Shown here: in pieces, positions 1 to 7,913 of the stretch
Layout of the letters: every line of letters starts with the position of its first letter
Numbering within the stretch: the stretch's first letter is position 1
Assembly: GCF_011405515.1 (NCBI RefSeq)
Contig: NZ_AP022671.1
Location: 2,604,001 to 2,668,000, forward strand
DNA: 64,000 nucleotides
Direction: 5' to 3'
Source: Nitrospira sp. KM1
GTDB lineage: Bacteria > Nitrospirota > Nitrospiria > Nitrospirales > Nitrospiraceae
Notes under the pieces: model-generated
Database searches by the model: none
The model's input: only the letters and a program-made list of their open reading frames with translations
Told to the model about the DNA's origin: nothing
Position numbers and translations under genes: made by a program

Positions 1-167
1 TGCTTCAGTGATCCCTTCATTCCGTCGTCGGCCGTAAATGCCTCCAATGTCAGCCGGGCTTTCTCAACCAGCTGCTGTTGCTCCAGCGGCTCTGCGGCGA
101 GTGCGGGGGTTGTAACAAAGACAGAGAATATTCCGAGTGCACAAAGGAGTGCTCTAAGGGGTGACAT
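1..167 (-). CDS. SYLF-domain (YSC84-like) exported protein, 5' part only
   Basis: The first 55 codons of a gene that runs off the left edge. It opens with a signal peptide (hydrophobic stretch ending in TPALAAEP, likely cut after ALA). The mature part begins LVEKARLTLEAFTADD, which resembles the start of SYLF lipid-binding domains, where a helix of the form LV.KA..T...F..D precedes the glycine-rich core. The start ATG at 167 has a good ribosome site (AGAGGAG) just upstream. SYLF proteins are exported or membrane-associated lipid binders. Only the N-terminus is visible, so the family call is tentative. Confidence 0.6.
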   Translation of the reverse strand, partial: MSPLRALLCALGIFSVFVTTPALAAEPLEQQQLVEKARLTLEAFTADDGMKGSLK

Positions 168-289
168 TATAGGCTCCTCTTTGGACTAGAAGTTAAAGTG
201 GATCCGCGAAGTCTTCATCCTTCTTTTTTGGCAGAAGTCCGTTTACATATCGAGGTACTGCTGTCACGTACGAGCAGACCCAAAACGGC

Positions 290-499
290 TCACCCAAACA
301 CCCCTCCATAGTCCACGGACCTAATGGTGCCTCCATGAACCACTGATCTGGCGGTTCGTGAGGGCTGCTTTTGACAGCCGGGGTGATCGCACGGACACTT
401 CGTGACCGTTTTAGCCGCTCGTTGGCATTGATCACTGCAAAATGCCTCGCCCGCCACCTGGCACGAACAAGAATCATGTGCACATTTCTGTTGTGACAT
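290..499 (-). CDS. small metallothionein-like Cys-rich protein
   Basis: A 69-residue protein with eight cysteines in its first 42 residues (6, 11, 13, 21, 25, 35, 37, 42) and histidines at 8 and 39. The pattern C.H..C.C, then FCSDQC, then CPCDHPGC matches the bacterial SmtA/BmtA metallothionein fold, which binds Zn, Cd or Cu in the cytoplasm. The C-terminal 25 residues have no cysteine and are not typical of the family. The start ATG is preceded by GGAGGTG at the right distance, which favours this frame over a longer overlapping frame without a ribosome site. No metal-responsive operator was recognised. Confidence 0.72.
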   Translation of the reverse strand: MSQQKCAHDSCSCQVAGEAFCSDQCQRAAKTVTKCPCDHPGCQKQPSRTARSVVHGGTIRSVDYGGVFG

Positions 500-916
500 C
501 GCACACCTCCACGGTTAGAACTGCCAGTATGAGATGGAGCGGAGGCTTGGGCAATGGGAAGCTGCTCCTTTTGGTCGTTGAATCGTGAATGTCGTAACCC
601 ATGGCTGGTAGCAAGCTGGGTACCATGACCGCGACAGGGGCTCCCAAACACAGATCACCAATCAGGATTTCGAAATGCTCCAGAGTGGGATCAACCGGGG
701 TCCTTGTGCCATGTCCGGATGCCCTGCGCTCTCGGCGGCGTTTACCCATGGAGCGATGGATATTTCGTTGATCCCGGTACGAAGTAGCTCTTCTCAGGCA
801 AATCCATTTCCTCAGCACTGCGCAGCTTAGCGTGAGCTCTTCGGGATGTTGCATCAGATACTTCCTTCTTGGGAGACCACAGGCATGGTTCTATCACGCG
901 ACAGGCGTGAATCCAT
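500..916. other. gene-free stretch
   Basis: About 417 bases without a convincing gene. Open frames exist on the minus strand but have low-complexity, Arg/Ser-rich translations, no ribosome site and no family resemblance. No RNA gene or long repeat was seen. Confidence 0.4.
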
Positions 917-1198
917 TCATTCCCGCAGGATCTCTATGCTGTTCACTTGCACCCCTTCAAAGCGCAGGGGAATGATGCAGTCGCGTGTGGCGTATTCAAT
1001 CGCGAGAGCCTTCTTCCTATTCGAGCAGGTCTCAATGTTGGTAAATGCACGTGGAGGGGGAATCGGTAGGCGGTCATTTACAAAGGACACGATGGTCCAG
1101 CGGGCCTTCACGCGCCAGATACCCCGGTTGGATTTGGACAAATGAATCTTGACGATCCCTTTGCTGGCCAAATTGACGGTGCACAATTCGCAAGCCAT
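917..1198 (-). CDS. hypothetical protein
   Basis: A 93-residue frame beginning MACELCTVN. The composition looks like a real soluble protein (KARWTIVSFVND, KKALAIEYATRD, PLRFEGVQ), but no family is recognised. The frame stays open a further 28 codons upstream, and no clear ribosome site marks any start, so the N-terminus is uncertain. A CELC pair near the start could be half of a metal site, but no second pair follows. It stands alone, with no neighbour close enough for an operon. Confidence 0.4.
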   Translation of the reverse strand: MACELCTVNLASKGIVKIHLSKSNRGIWRVKARWTIVSFVNDRLPIPPPRAFTNIETCSNRKKALAIEYATRDCIIPLRFEGVQVNSIEILRE

Positions 1199-1569
1199 GG
1201 AGGTCGAGACCACGCAGAATCCACGGAGCAGCCGCTCTCTAGCGCCTCCCGCATTTCGCGCAGGCTCTTCATTCAATAACAACCCGCCTTCCTAACTACA
1301 AAGCTGTACGTACTTGACCCAGACCAGCTTCAGCCCCCATGGGTTTCGGTACTTCCCTGTGTGCCCCGTATCGTCAGACTCGCAAGTTGGAAGGGGACTT
1401 GGCAGAATAGTTCTCGATCTTACGATTAGGGACACCCTTCTTTATGGCGCGATCGCTTTTCCGCCGATCTCATTCGGCTGTTCCGAAGCTCAGCTCATCT
1501 TTCGGTCGGTCGCCATGCTCCGTGAACTCCCAGTTTCGTAGCCCGCTCGCACGTGCTAACCTTATTCTC
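1199..1569. other. gene-free stretch
   Basis: About 370 bases with no supportable gene. Short frames on the plus strand have no ribosome site or recognisable domain. Confidence 0.35.
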
Positions 1570-1818
1570 ATGGACGTACGTGTCACGAGGACAGCACCCG
1601 ATGCCGTCGATCAACGACGGAGATTCGACCAACGATCCGCTTTGTGGATTGGCATTTCGGTTGTCATCGCGGTTCTTGCGGTTCTTATCGTCGCTGTATT
1701 CATCTTCGGAGAAAGCTTCACCTCGATCTATCACCCTCAACCAAAAGCTTCGGTGATTCCCCAGCCGCGCGTCCCGCCCAATGCGCCGGTTCCTGCAGTC
1801 CCTTCCACCTTGCCATAA
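1570..1818 (+). CDS. small single-pass membrane protein with proline-rich tail
   Basis: An 82-residue protein: a charged N-terminus with many Arg (cytoplasmic by the positive-inside rule), one strong membrane helix at about residues 27-49 (GISVVIAVLAVLIVAVF) and a proline-rich C-terminal tail expected in the periplasm. The frame is open further upstream, but that part is Ser/Arg-rich and unconvincing. The ATG at 1570 has no good Shine-Dalgarno sequence. Function is unknown. Similar short anchor proteins occur as envelope spacers, but nothing in the sequence supports a specific role. Confidence 0.5.
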   Translation: MDVRVTRTAPDAVDQRRRFDQRSALWIGISVVIAVLAVLIVAVFIFGESFTSIYHPQPKASVIPQPRVPPNAPVPAVPSTLP

Positions 1819-2096
1819 GAGATTGCTTCATTTGTGCGAGAGAAGTGAACAGCTGGAAGTAGATTTCCAATCATCCAGATCTCGAGTAAGCAAGCCACGT
1901 GAGTTGAGACATTAGAGAGCACCATAATGCGAGGATCACGTCCCGCCGACCGGTGCGCCAAGCGGGAATCGACGGTGTTACTCTTTTGTTAACTTTGCAG
2001 CGGCAAATGCTAAAAGTCTTCCCCTACCTCTTCATTTGTGAGAGCCTGAAAGTCATCCAAATTCACCTCTCCCTATGCAGAAAGGCAGGCTTCTCC

Positions 2097-2264
2097 ATGT
2101 CGCACGTGGCTACTGTTCTTGGAACTTCCTTGGTCAGGTTCGGAATTTTCGGCTCGGTCATTGTCATGTTCGTTGGAACGACGATTTTTGCCGTTCATCT
2201 AGTCATGGTCTCCGCAGGAGACCAAGTCCCTAAGACGAGCTCAGAAGGCTGCCGTTCTGTCTAA
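2097..2264 (+). CDS. possible small membrane peptide
   Basis: A 55-residue frame with one predicted membrane helix (FGIFGSVIVMFVGTTIFAVHLV) and a short hydrophilic tail. An AGG-containing stretch lies about 9 bases before the ATG. It has no recognised family and may be chance. Confidence 0.3.
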   Translation: MSHVATVLGTSLVRFGIFGSVIVMFVGTTIFAVHLVMVSAGDQVPKTSSEGCRSV

Positions 2265-2398
2265 GGAATGCCTACTACGCTGCGCCGCTCTTCCGCGATG
2301 TTCGTGCTTCGCTAGCAACTTTTCCAATCGGGGGTCAGACTGATCGATCCTCTCCCAATCCTCGACATCAGCAGCAACCCCCGCCGCCGACAATCCGC

Positions 2399-2536
2399 CT
2401 AGTGCCTCGTCGCAAGCGGGCCTTCCGGCCCTGACCTATAATCCAGACTGTACCGAAATTCCCGCTCAGCGAGCTTGCGTGCGTCGATCACAAGGAGGAC
2501 GAGATACATCACCGCTAAGATAATCTTCATCGCCAT
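2399..2536 (-). CDS. 45-residue membrane-associated peptide
   Basis: A short gene supported mainly by an excellent ribosome site: GAGGAGGAG ends 5 bases before the ATG at 2536. The peptide starts MAMKIILAVMYLVLLVIDARK, one hydrophobic helix followed by a charged tail rich in Arg and Glu. It could be a small inner-membrane peptide. No family was recognised. Confidence 0.55.
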   Translation of the reverse strand: MAMKIILAVMYLVLLVIDARKLAEREFRYSLDYRSGPEGPLATRH

Positions 2537-2662
2537 GATGTCTCCTCCTCGCCTGGCCATTCCATCGCCGGTTCGGCAAGTGACGGTGGCTCCATGCCGT
2601 TAACGGGCTCCGGAGATGGCGTGTGGAGGGTCTCTCTTCCTATCAACCCCGTCAGCCGGGCT

Positions 2663-3088
2663 TCATGTTTCCGGTACATGCTCAATCCAGTCGGTCAGCG
2701 CCGCAAGATAGGCGTGCAATTCCTGCAGCTCCTTGGTGAAGATCGACCGATGCACGGCACGAAATTCGGCGATCGCTTGCGCCAAGACGTGCAGATCGCC
2801 GTTCTCGTATGCCGCAAATCGACCATCGCCCTGACACCAATGCTGCGTTTCGACATGCTCGCGCTGCGCCTCACTCTCAAAACAATCCGGCCCCGTGGCC
2901 CATCCTGGAATGTTGCTGTCGGTGTCCTCCTGTGGGTGAGTGGTGGTTACGCTGCCCCTCTTCGATTTGAAATGCTGATCGAGCAAGTGACGGATCAGGC
3001 CGGCAGCTGACGCACCGCACTGACGCTCGGCGTCGAGCTTGCGCTTCAGTGATTCAGGAATTTTGATAACGATCCGGTTCATTGTCAT
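2663..3088 (-). CDS. ribbon-helix-helix DNA-binding protein with long C-terminal region
   Basis: A 141-residue protein. Residues 1-42 fit a CopG/Arc-type ribbon-helix-helix: a short beta strand (NRIVIKIP), then ESLKRKLDAERQ and a second helix AAGLIRHLLDQHF. The remaining 100 residues are hydrophilic, with a helical C-terminal segment (LHAYLAALTDWIEHV), and have no recognised domain. RHH proteins bind DNA as dimers, often to their own promoter. Two palindromes 26-55 bases upstream of this start are natural operator candidates, so autoregulation is likely but inferred. A second RHH gene lies divergently at 3246. No toxin partner is visible next to it. Confidence 0.75.
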   Translation of the reverse strand: MTMNRIVIKIPESLKRKLDAERQCGASAAGLIRHLLDQHFKSKRGSVTTTHPQEDTDSNIPGWATGPDCFESEAQREHVETQHWCQGDGRFAAYENGDLHVLAQAIAEFRAVHRSIFTKELQELHAYLAALTDWIEHVPET

Positions 3089-3113
3089 GATTGCACCCAG
3101 TGGCGTACACTAC

Positions 3114-3143
3114 TTATGTTACGTAAATTCTAATGTTACATTA
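3114..3143. promoter_or_regulatory. tandem palindromic operator candidates
   Basis: Two similar 13-base elements with centres 17 bases apart: TTATGTTACGTAA (3114-3126, one mismatch from a palindrome) and TAATGTTACATTA (3131-3143, a perfect palindrome around a central base). Both share the core ATGTTAC. They sit between divergent ribbon-helix-helix genes, closer to the minus-strand one, as expected for RHH operators. Confidence 0.5.
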
Positions 3144-3245
3144 TCTAGCAAGTGATAGCAAATGCTGTTTGCCAGCAGGTTAAGAGTCGTGTAAAACGAT
3201 GTCAGGCGGGTGTCCTACAATGTCCTGCCCCAGGACGGGGGATAA

Positions 3246-3434
3246 ATGGCTCCAAAGACGAATCCCGATAAACCTGCCCATTTGAATGTCCGCGATATCC
3301 CTCGTGAGACCTTATTTCGTCTCAAAATGGCAGCAGCGGCAGAACAGAAGACAGTAAAGGATCTTATTCTCGAACTGGTGAACGGGAAGATTCAGGAGTT
3401 GGAAAAGAAGGGCTTACTGCCGAAAGGCAAATAG
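3246..3434 (+). CDS. small ribbon-helix-helix (Arc-like) protein
   Basis: A 62-residue protein with the Arc-type layout: a beta strand HLNVRDIP, then helix RETLFRLKMAAAAEQK and helix TVKDLILELVNGKIQELEKK. It probably binds DNA as a dimer. Proteins of this size are often antitoxins, but no toxin gene (PIN, RelE or HicA type) follows, so it may be a plain regulator. A GGGGGA sequence lies just before the ATG. It begins a tight run of three small genes (gaps of 2 and 3 bases), suggesting one transcript. Confidence 0.7.
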   Translation: MAPKTNPDKPAHLNVRDIPRETLFRLKMAAAAEQKTVKDLILELVNGKIQELEKKGLLPKGK

Positions 3435-3436
3435 AG

Positions 3437-3637
3437 ATGGCTTCTTCAAAACCGCCCTGCCCCAAGTGTCATAGCCTGTGCATCCATCACCAGTTCGTTG
3501 GGTATGTGAGATCCCGAACTTTCAGTGGCAGTCTGGTGACCAAGCCGCTTGGGCCGGGAAACTGGATGTGCCAGGACTGCGATTATAAGTGGCGAGACGA
3601 CGGCATGACGGCAAGAATGAGTCCTGCCAGGGGGTAG
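3437..3637 (+). CDS. small zinc-ribbon protein
   Basis: A 66-residue protein with CPKC near the N-terminus (residues 8-11) and CQDC at about 45-48, spaced as in a zinc ribbon. The region between is basic and aromatic. Such small ribbons bind nucleic acid or bridge proteins, but no specific family was recognised. It starts two bases after the stop of the RHH gene and is followed closely by another small gene, so the three are probably co-transcribed. Confidence 0.65.
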   Translation: MASSKPPCPKCHSLCIHHQFVGYVRSRTFSGSLVTKPLGPGNWMCQDCDYKWRDDGMTARMSPARG

Positions 3638-3640
3638 TCC

Positions 3641-3844
3641 ATGTCTGCGATCAACCCCGACCTCAACGAGGTCATCGACACAATCCTCAGCCTCACCATT
3701 GACCCTTACCGGCGTTTCATAGAAAAACTGAGGATTGAGGGTCGGATCTCGGATGCCGAGATTGCCGAGTTAAACGAGGTGGTCAAAGTTCAACGAACTG
3801 AAATGTCCAAGCTCATTCAGGACGGGCTAACAGACGAGACATAG
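3641..3844 (+). CDS. hypothetical small helical protein
   Basis: A 67-residue acidic protein, apparently all helical (NEVIDTILSLTI, YRRFIEKLRIEGRI, AEIAELNEVVKVQRTEMSKLI), third in the small-gene run after the RHH and zinc-ribbon genes. GGGGG lies upstream of its ATG, inside the end of the preceding gene. No domain was recognised. Confidence 0.6.
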   Translation: MSAINPDLNEVIDTILSLTIDPYRRFIEKLRIEGRISDAEIAELNEVVKVQRTEMSKLIQDGLTDET

Positions 3845-3966
3845 ATGGCTAGAACCTCGCCTACTATGCCAGTACGATCAAATCCTTCCCCGTCCTACTA
3901 GCCCGGCTATTGGAAAAGTGAGCTTCGCGTATTCCGAGAGGAGCGCGGGGCGGTCATTCGACAAGC

Positions 3967-4191
3967 ACCGGCCGCACGATTGCCGATGTGCTGTTAGCCG
4001 ATGGAGCGGATGTGAACCATCAACTGGTCAAGAGTGGCTGGTGTTGGTGGTATGTGCCGAAGGACACCGTACTTGAGAGATTGGAGGGAGAAGCACGAGA
4101 AGCGAAGCTAGAATTATGGACTGATGCTTCTCCCGTTCCACCGTGGAAGTTCAGGAAAAGTAGGAGAGGAAGGCGCGCCGGAATGTGTTGA
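3967..4191 (+). pseudogene. C-terminal remnant of a staphylococcal-type nuclease (thermonuclease) gene
   Basis: The translation from 3967 (TGRTIADVLLADGADVNH, then QLVKSGWCWWY, then DTVLERLEGEAREAKLELW, then PPWKFRKSRR) matches the C-terminal third of secreted SNase-like nucleases. The N-terminal OB-fold part carrying most catalytic residues is absent. About four residues normally found after WWY are missing. The frame has no proper start codon or ribosome site. It is best read as a decayed gene rather than a functional nuclease. It lies next to the small RHH/zinc-ribbon run in what looks like accessory DNA. Confidence 0.65.
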
Positions 4192-4466
4192 AATGGAAGC
4201 TTCTGCTGTTGAAGTCGCTCCATAGGACGTTCCTGAATTGTCCTATTCAGAAGGGCCACACCGACTTCATGAATTTCCGTCTCAACCATCCACCACTCTC
4301 TCATCACGTTCGCCATCCTTCAAAAGGCAAAGCGATCTGACTTATAGGCATCCTATCTCTCCCTTCTTCACCTGCATGCCAACTTGTTTCCCCATAGCTT
4401 TCATCGAGGCGACCGCACCTCGACCGTAATGACCTCAAATGTTAAGTGTGTTCATGTCTGACAGGG

Positions 4467-5546
4467 TTAGGGAGAGATCGGTCCGATATATTTTTGTGCA
4501 ACCACAACATTGTCATACCAGATCTGACTGACATGACCCGCCGGATTTCTATAGGGGACATAATGTAGAAGCCAGACCCAGTTTAGTGCGAGCTCGGGAG
4601 CTGTCCTCCATCGGAAACCTTCGAAGGTGCCCTGGGCAGTGACTTCGGGTGTAAAGGAATCGCCAGTCCACGTTCCGCGAGGGTGCCCTTCCTCGTAGTG
4701 GGCCACTGGAACTCCGTCAATCCATAAGCGCAACTGGCCGTTTCGGGCGGAGAAAGGCTCGTTCACTTTTACGCCAAACTCCACCGCGTACCATTTCCCC
4801 GGCGCGACTCGAGGGCGGGAATTCTTCATCATGGTATTGCCAGATGCCTTTGCCTTTAACATGGAGGTGCTTGGATCGATTTCTTTTTGGACAGGTGTAA
4901 CAATCTCTCCCCAGCGTTTCATTTCGACCCAGTAAAGATAGAAATCCAACATGAATTGGTCGAAGATCTCAAATCCAACCGAAAACGCAGAGTCCCCTTC
5001 CGGCCAGTGACAACAGAATCTGGGATGAGAGAGCTTGGGTGGATTAAGTCCCCCCATGAGAACTCCGGCATGGGTATAGATCCCGTCGTGCGCATATTTC
5101 ACGTAGTACCGAATAAACAGTTCGTTGTAGTTCTGAGGGAGCATTTTGTAGAGGTCAGCGCCCCATGTTTGTCCGCCGATGGCGCTCAGCTTCAATGCCT
5201 TGGAGTCTCTCGCATGAGGGGCCGGATCATCGACCAAAGTCATGCCAATGCTGACATTCCTGATCTCTGACCAGTCCTGTTCAAGGTCATCCACCGAATT
5301 GCGGTCGAATCTCTCGACGAACACGACGGCAGGGTCATGTTCGATCCCCACGTCGCCGGGATACTTTTTCGCAAGGGCTGAACGGTCATCGTCGATCGTC
5401 TTGCGATATTGGAGGGGATCATCCGGATGCAGGTCAGTAGTCTCCGACGGTAGAGAAAATAGATACTCCGGCCCGTACGCGAATAATAGAAGAACAAGTG
5501 CGGTAAGCACACACCATGTCTGTCTCATCCTTTTTGGCGAAATCAT
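4467..5546 (-). CDS. exported or anchored protein with polysaccharide-lyase/lectin-like beta-sandwich
   Basis: A 359-residue protein. An N-terminal membrane helix (WCVLTALVLLLFAYG) could act as an uncleaved anchor or signal. The rest is rich in Trp, Tyr and beta-strand patterns, including GKWYAVEFGVKVN, GQLRLWIDGVPVAHYEEG, NWVWLLHYVPY and IWYDNVVVA. This resembles concanavalin-A-like jelly rolls of the polysaccharide lyase 14 type found in uncharacterised bacterial proteins. I cannot identify catalytic residues. The frame continues 8 codons upstream to a TTG; the ATG at 5546 was preferred. It stands alone, followed by a gene-poor gap. Confidence 0.85.
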   Translation of the reverse strand: MISPKRMRQTWCVLTALVLLLFAYGPEYLFSLPSETTDLHPDDPLQYRKTIDDDRSALAKKYPGDVGIEHDPAVVFVERFDRNSVDDLEQDWSEIRNVSIGMTLVDDPAPHARDSKALKLSAIGGQTWGADLYKMLPQNYNELFIRYYVKYAHDGIYTHAGVLMGGLNPPKLSHPRFCCHWPEGDSAFSVGFEIFDQFMLDFYLYWVEMKRWGEIVTPVQKEIDPSTSMLKAKASGNTMMKNSRPRVAPGKWYAVEFGVKVNEPFSARNGQLRLWIDGVPVAHYEEGHPRGTWTGDSFTPEVTAQGTFEGFRWRTAPELALNWVWLLHYVPYRNPAGHVSQIWYDNVVVAQKYIGPISP

Positions 5547-5840
5547 ATGTATGGCTTGAGACCCCCGCAAAGGTTATCCGCATTTTCCAATGAAATCCAG
5601 ACCGTGCCAAAACATCATATCCAAGCTATCTTCTAAGAGTAGGCGAAAGTTAAGACATTGCGACATGCCAAGGCCATCCCCACCGTGGGGTGTAGGAAGA
5701 TCAGTCGGGGAGGTGCCACAGCGGATTGAGAAGGAATCTTGCACCGTAGAGGCGCCGCCATAATGATGCCCGCCAGCGACAGGTGAGCGCCGGTATGCTC
5801 AGGATGGCGAGCAGAAACCTTGCCTACCCATCTTCAGGTA

Positions 5841-7265
5841 TTAATCGACACGGCCGCCAGTGCTGTCGAGATGCGCGATCTCGGATGCCAGAACTGGCTG
5901 CAGGCACTGCGCAATACGAGCGTTGGCACGGCTTGAATAGTGCGCCCCAGAGGGGACGAACTTTGGGTAGCTGTCTTGGTCAATCAAACACCCTGCCATG
6001 TCGTGATACGGCAATCCTGCGCGGGTCAGCATCTGTATCGTCGGGCGTCGCTCATTAGGCACACCAAATTCAGATTCGTAGGGCAGCGTGACAATTAACG
6101 GGATCGCCCCGTCCTCCCGTATATCCTGCACCAAAGACCGGATTACGAGTTGACTGGCGCGAATGGATTCAAGAGAGACATCTTTGTACATGAATTCGCC
6201 GGGAGGCCTGACAGAGTTCAGTAAACGAAATACATAGGAGTGTTCCAGCGGACCCCAGACCCCTTGTCGTTCCCATTGTATCGGCTGAAAATAGTCGTCG
6301 AGCTCAAGATAGGGCAAGTCGTTGATCGAGCGCGCAGAAACATCGATGGTGCCGGATACTGGAGCATTAATGGCGACCGGACGAGCGTGATTCTCAACCA
6401 ACCGCGGACGGACAAAAGGGAATCCAAACCACTCCGGATTCATAATAAAGGGATACACGCTGTTGATGCGCAAGAGCATCATTGAGGAAATTCCAATGAC
6501 CACAATCTGCGGGTTCCAGGAACGGACATCTTGTCCATAGCGTAAAAATGTCTGATTAAGCCCATAGGCGGACACTCCAAAATTCAGGACCTGTGTGTCG
6601 GGTTGCAACAATCCTTCTAATGCATGCCCCCACGATTCTTCACAGCTCACCTCGGCGCCAAACGTCATAGAGTCTCCAATCAGCGCGATGCGAACGGTAG
6701 CGGGACGATTCGCCATGCCCGTGTGTCTGGTGCGTGAATCATGAAATGAGACGCCGAGCCGAGGGCTGCGAATTCCCTCCGTGCTGCTGAATCGCAGTCC
6801 GCTTGCACTCCTTCGAGAGGGGCCGATCGTCCAGCCGAGGGTCGGATCGGGCACGAGATAGGGAGAAGTGAAGGCCATTTCAGCGATCACGGATTTCGTC
6901 GTGCTGACGACATCGACCCAATGCCTGGGATACAACACGATGCCGAATATCGTCTCGGTCGATCCGGACGATCGAGACAGAAGCCGTGAAGTCGCTTCGA
7001 GGCTCCCTAAAACAAGGGGTAGCAGAAGCAGGTTCATGCTTGCCCCCATCAATGCATCTCGTCGGGCCTGTCTGTCGCTACTGCATACCGTACGCATCAT
7101 CCATGTTACACAGACCATGATGAGGAGAGACGAACAGAGAAAGACGATGCCTGGGAGGCTGAATAGGAAGTACCACACATCCGGTTTGCCTGCCGCCCGA
7201 TAGAGCGAAAGGACGGCGAGAAACAGGCCGGCTTCGGCAGCACCGAGGATAAGAAATATCACCAT
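5841..7265 (-). CDS. membrane-anchored SGNH/GDSL-type hydrolase
   Basis: A 474-residue protein with three N-terminal membrane helices (about 2-22, 31-56, 72-88) and then an SGNH domain. The nucleophile block is GDSMTFG at 197-203 (Ser199). Further features are GVSAYGLNQ around the Gly block and an NPQIVVIG strand. The C-terminal block reads SGAHYSSRAN, so the His is kept but the Asp of the usual DxxH appears to be Ser, which could weaken or alter the catalytic triad. Family members de-esterify or acetylate cell-surface polysaccharides. The substrate here is unknown. No partner gene is adjacent. Confidence 0.85.
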   Translation of the reverse strand: MVIFLILGAAEAGLFLAVLSLYRAAGKPDVWYFLFSLPGIVFLCSSLLIMVCVTWMMRTVCSSDRQARRDALMGASMNLLLLPLVLGSLEATSRLLSRSSGSTETIFGIVLYPRHWVDVVSTTKSVIAEMAFTSPYLVPDPTLGWTIGPSRRSASGLRFSSTEGIRSPRLGVSFHDSRTRHTGMANRPATVRIALIGDSMTFGAEVSCEESWGHALEGLLQPDTQVLNFGVSAYGLNQTFLRYGQDVRSWNPQIVVIGISSMMLLRINSVYPFIMNPEWFGFPFVRPRLVENHARPVAINAPVSGTIDVSARSINDLPYLELDDYFQPIQWERQGVWGPLEHSYVFRLLNSVRPPGEFMYKDVSLESIRASQLVIRSLVQDIREDGAIPLIVTLPYESEFGVPNERRPTIQMLTRAGLPYHDMAGCLIDQDSYPKFVPSGAHYSSRANARIAQCLQPVLASEIAHLDSTGGRVD

Positions 7266-7913
7266 ATTCTAGGCTTGCGATGTGAGTAGAATGCAAAGAG
7301 GAAATGGTCACTGTCAGGTAGACTCAACGAATACGAAATGCCGCTAACGATGGGCATGTCGACTCCGGTCAAGCGTTATGTGAGAGGTCAAACTACGCAG
7401 GCTAGGGGTTCGTCCTCATTGCCCACGTCGCTCACCGCATCAGATTCGTCGCTATAGCAAGCACAGGGCCTAAGGGCGACTTGCTTTGGCAGTGGGGAGA
7501 AATCCGACGAACGTGCTGTAATGGATAACTACCCTCACCTTGTGAGCACACGAATTAAATTGGTTCTACTGGACTGAACGGTCAGATGTGCGTAACCGCT
7601 CGGCCTGCGCGGTGCGCGACCGCGCAGTCTCTACGCGTGAACGCATAGTTCCGGGTCTATACAAATTGCTCGGGCCGGCTCAACGGCGGGTTGAGATCCA
7701 AATAGGAACGGGCGAGGCTTCCTATGCCGGAGGTCTGCTAAGGAAGAAAACGCGAGGTGGAGACGGCAGCAAATCAATCAGTAGACTCTAATTCCACGCA
7801 TTCCATATTCCTCCTTCGTACTATTGGTGGACGAAACCCCGCTTCAGTAGACTCGGGTTCCTAAGCGTTAGAGACGTCCCATTATTCTTCTACCTCTAGC
7901 TGGAAGGAGTGCC
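7266..7913. other. gene-free stretch with a GC-rich hairpin
   Basis: About 650 bases without a convincing gene. One short plus-strand frame (around 7588-7791) is Arg/Gly-rich and unsupported. The notable element is a perfect inverted repeat at 7605-7627: CTGCGCGGT, five bases, ACCGCGCAG. No T-run follows, so it is not a classical terminator. An undetected small RNA is possible. Confidence 0.35.
7605..7627. repeat. perfect 9-bp GC-rich inverted repeat
   Basis: Arms at 7605-7613 and 7619-7627 are exact reverse complements separated by GCGCG. It sits alone in a long intergenic region about 290 bases before the next gene. Confidence 0.6.

Noticed and set aside
193-651. A 152-codon frame overlapping the metallothionein-like gene.
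   Set aside because: It has an unlikely composition and no ribosome site, while the short Cys-rich frame has a strong one.
3246-3434. Small RHH protein as the antitoxin of a toxin-antitoxin pair.
   Set aside because: The next genes encode a zinc ribbon and a helical protein, not a known toxin.
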